The position numbers and the translations under genes are program-made. Source: Ruminococcaceae bacterium UBA866 (GTDB taxonomy: Bacteria > Bacillota > Clostridia > Oscillospirales > Ruminococcaceae). From it: a stretch of 6,923 nt of DNA. Positions within the stretch are counted from its first letter, which is position 1; every line of letters begins with the position of its first letter. The stretch spans positions 21,318 to 28,240 of the forward strand of contig DBGA01000055.1 of assembly GCA_002295325.1 (NCBI GenBank). The letters run 5' to 3'. This document shows positions 6,143-6,923 of this stretch, piece by piece. Below the pieces are notes generated by a model. The model had not been told where the DNA came from. It was given only the letters and a program-made list of their open reading frames with translations, and ran no database searches.

Positions 6143-6829
6143 CTACAACACTTTTACCGGTCTAAAGTCTGTATAATCGCAAGATACCAAGCGATAATTA
6201 ATGCCTTGATAATCGCCGTCAATTGCATATTGAAAGCCTGCTCCATGAATATGCCCATAAAAACATCTTTTTACACCATATTCCTTTAAAACATCAATGA
6301 TTTCTTTGCATTCATTGATATAGTATACTGGTGGATAATGCAAAAAACCAATCGGCTCTTTAGAGAGCTTTTTACCCTCTTCAAGGGAAAGCCTTAGCCT
6401 TCCAGCCTCACGCATTAGCACTTTTTTGTCAACCTGCTCACCCTGTTCGTTAATCCAACCCCTTGTGCCACAGATTGAGTAATTACCATATTCGTAAGCA
6501 TTGTTAAACAAAATCTTAATGGTTGAAAATCCATTTAACTCAATAAAATCATCACATTTTTTCTTGGTGCTAAACCAATAGTCATGATTTCCTCTTAGGA
6601 TAATTTTTTGCCCGGGAAGGCTATTTATGAAGTCGAAATCAGGCTGTAATTCTTCAAGCGACATTGCCCATGAGATATCCCCCACAATGACTACGGTATC
6701 GTTCTCTGTAATTGTATCGTTCCAGTTTTGTGTTAAACGAGGCAGATAATTTTCCCAGCCCTTAAAAATGTCCATAGGTTTGTCACAGCCAAACGACAAG
6801 TGTAAGTCGCCTATTGTATAAAGGCTCAA
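6143..6829 (-). CDS. Metallophosphoesterase (calcineurin-like predicted phosphohydrolase)
   Basis: This 228-residue cytoplasmic protein carries the full set of calcineurin-like metallophosphoesterase motifs, which hold two metal ions and hydrolyse phosphate esters: GDLH with D8 and H10, GD at 50-51, GNHD at 80-83 (N81, H82), H164 in FLHYPP, and GHIHG at 192-196 (H193, H195). The length and the RGNHDYW and YGHIHG contexts resemble the small stand-alone predicted phosphohydrolases of Firmicutes (COG1768-like). The substrate is unknown. The start is a TTG, because an in-frame stop (TAA) lies only 15 nt upstream with no ATG in between, and a perfect AGGAGG (6837-6842) sits 7 nt before it. It lies upstream of tig in the same direction with a 115-nt gap containing the tig promoter, so functional linkage is doubtful. 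Confidence 0.93.
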   Translation of the reverse strand: MSLYTIGDLHLSFGCDKPMDIFKGWENYLPRLTQNWNDTITENDTVVIVGDISWAMSLEELQPDFDFINSLPGQKIILRGNHDYWFSTKKKCDDFIELNGFSTIKILFNNAYEYGNYSICGTRGWINEQGEQVDKKVLMREAGRLRLSLEEGKKLSKEPIGFLHYPPVYYINECKEIIDVLKEYGVKRCFYGHIHGAGFQYAIDGDYQGINYRLVSCDYTDFRPVKVL

Positions 6830-6836
6830 AGCTCCG

Positions 6837-6842
6837 CCTCCT
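6837..6842 (-). promoter_or_regulatory. Ribosome binding site that decides the TTG start of the metallophosphoesterase
   Basis: A consensus AGGAGG on the minus strand is placed 7 nt before the TTG at 6827-6829. The first in-frame ATG inside the gene would be residue 19, after the metal-binding D8 and H10, so it cannot be the true start. Confidence 0.85.
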
Positions 6843-6872
6843 TTTTATGAAATTATAATCGGCGATCTGCCA

Positions 6873-6923
6873 TTATAAACCCAATGTTTTCATTACTTCT
6901 TGCTTGATATCTGACTTATCAAT
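6873..6923 (-). CDS. C-terminal end of an upstream gene, mostly outside the window
   Basis: From the window edge a frame reads 16 residues, IDKSDIKQEVMKTLGL, to a TAA stop 43 nt before the metallophosphoesterase start. The mixed charged and hydrophobic helix-like composition looks like a genuine protein terminus, and its orientation and spacing fit the same leftward gene run. The piece is too short to assign to any family, and chance open frame cannot be excluded. Confidence 0.45.
   Translation of the reverse strand: MDKSDIKQEVMKTLGL

Noticed and set aside
5816..6289. 157-codon plus-strand open frame across the tig start and the metallophosphoesterase end
   Set aside because: It is antisense to two well-supported genes, has no ribosome binding site that stands out, and its composition is that of a reverse-strand shadow.
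6852..6857. TATAAT on the minus strand just before the metallophosphoesterase
   Set aside because: There is no matching -35 box, and transcription would begin almost at the ribosome binding site, leaving too short a leader.

Overview
The window looks like a chromosomal segment from a low-GC, Gram-positive-type bacterium, most likely a member of the Clostridia. This is inferred from three things: strong AGGAGG-type ribosome binding sites, AT-rich sigma-A-type promoters, and the tig-clpP-clpX order, which is common in Clostridia. No rRNA, tRNA, insertion sequence, CRISPR array or phage gene was seen.

Left part (1-502). The N-terminal portion of a histidine-phosphatase-family enzyme runs leftwards off the window edge. 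It is divergent from a rightward gene for an XRE-type regulator (503-1183). The regulator's promoter has near-consensus -35 and -10 boxes, and its -10 lies inside a 29-bp, almost perfect palindrome that could be an operator.

Middle left (1184-2746). After a 128-bp AT-rich gap come two tightly spaced rightward genes: a PAP2-family membrane phosphatase and an unrecognised small multi-spanning membrane protein whose start lies 1 nt after the phosphatase stop. A GC-rich stem-loop that can work in both directions closes this pair and the opposing clp genes.

Right part (2747-6829, all leftward). The order in transcription is a metallophosphoesterase with a TTG start, trigger factor (tig), clpP and clpX. 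Trigger factor meets nascent chains at the ribosome, and ClpX with ClpP unfolds and degrades proteins, so this is a protein quality-control cluster. A sigma-A-type promoter with an extended -10 precedes tig. Both intercistronic gaps, tig/clpP and clpP/clpX, contain a perfect stem-loop with no U-run, suggesting RNA-level control of the relative output of the three genes. The last 51 bases appear to be the C-terminal end of another leftward gene.

Overall this is mainly ordinary core genome. I found no convincing new multi-gene system. The points most worth checking are the palindrome over the regulator promoter, the two intercistronic hairpins, and the uncharacterised membrane protein coupled to the PAP2 phosphatase.
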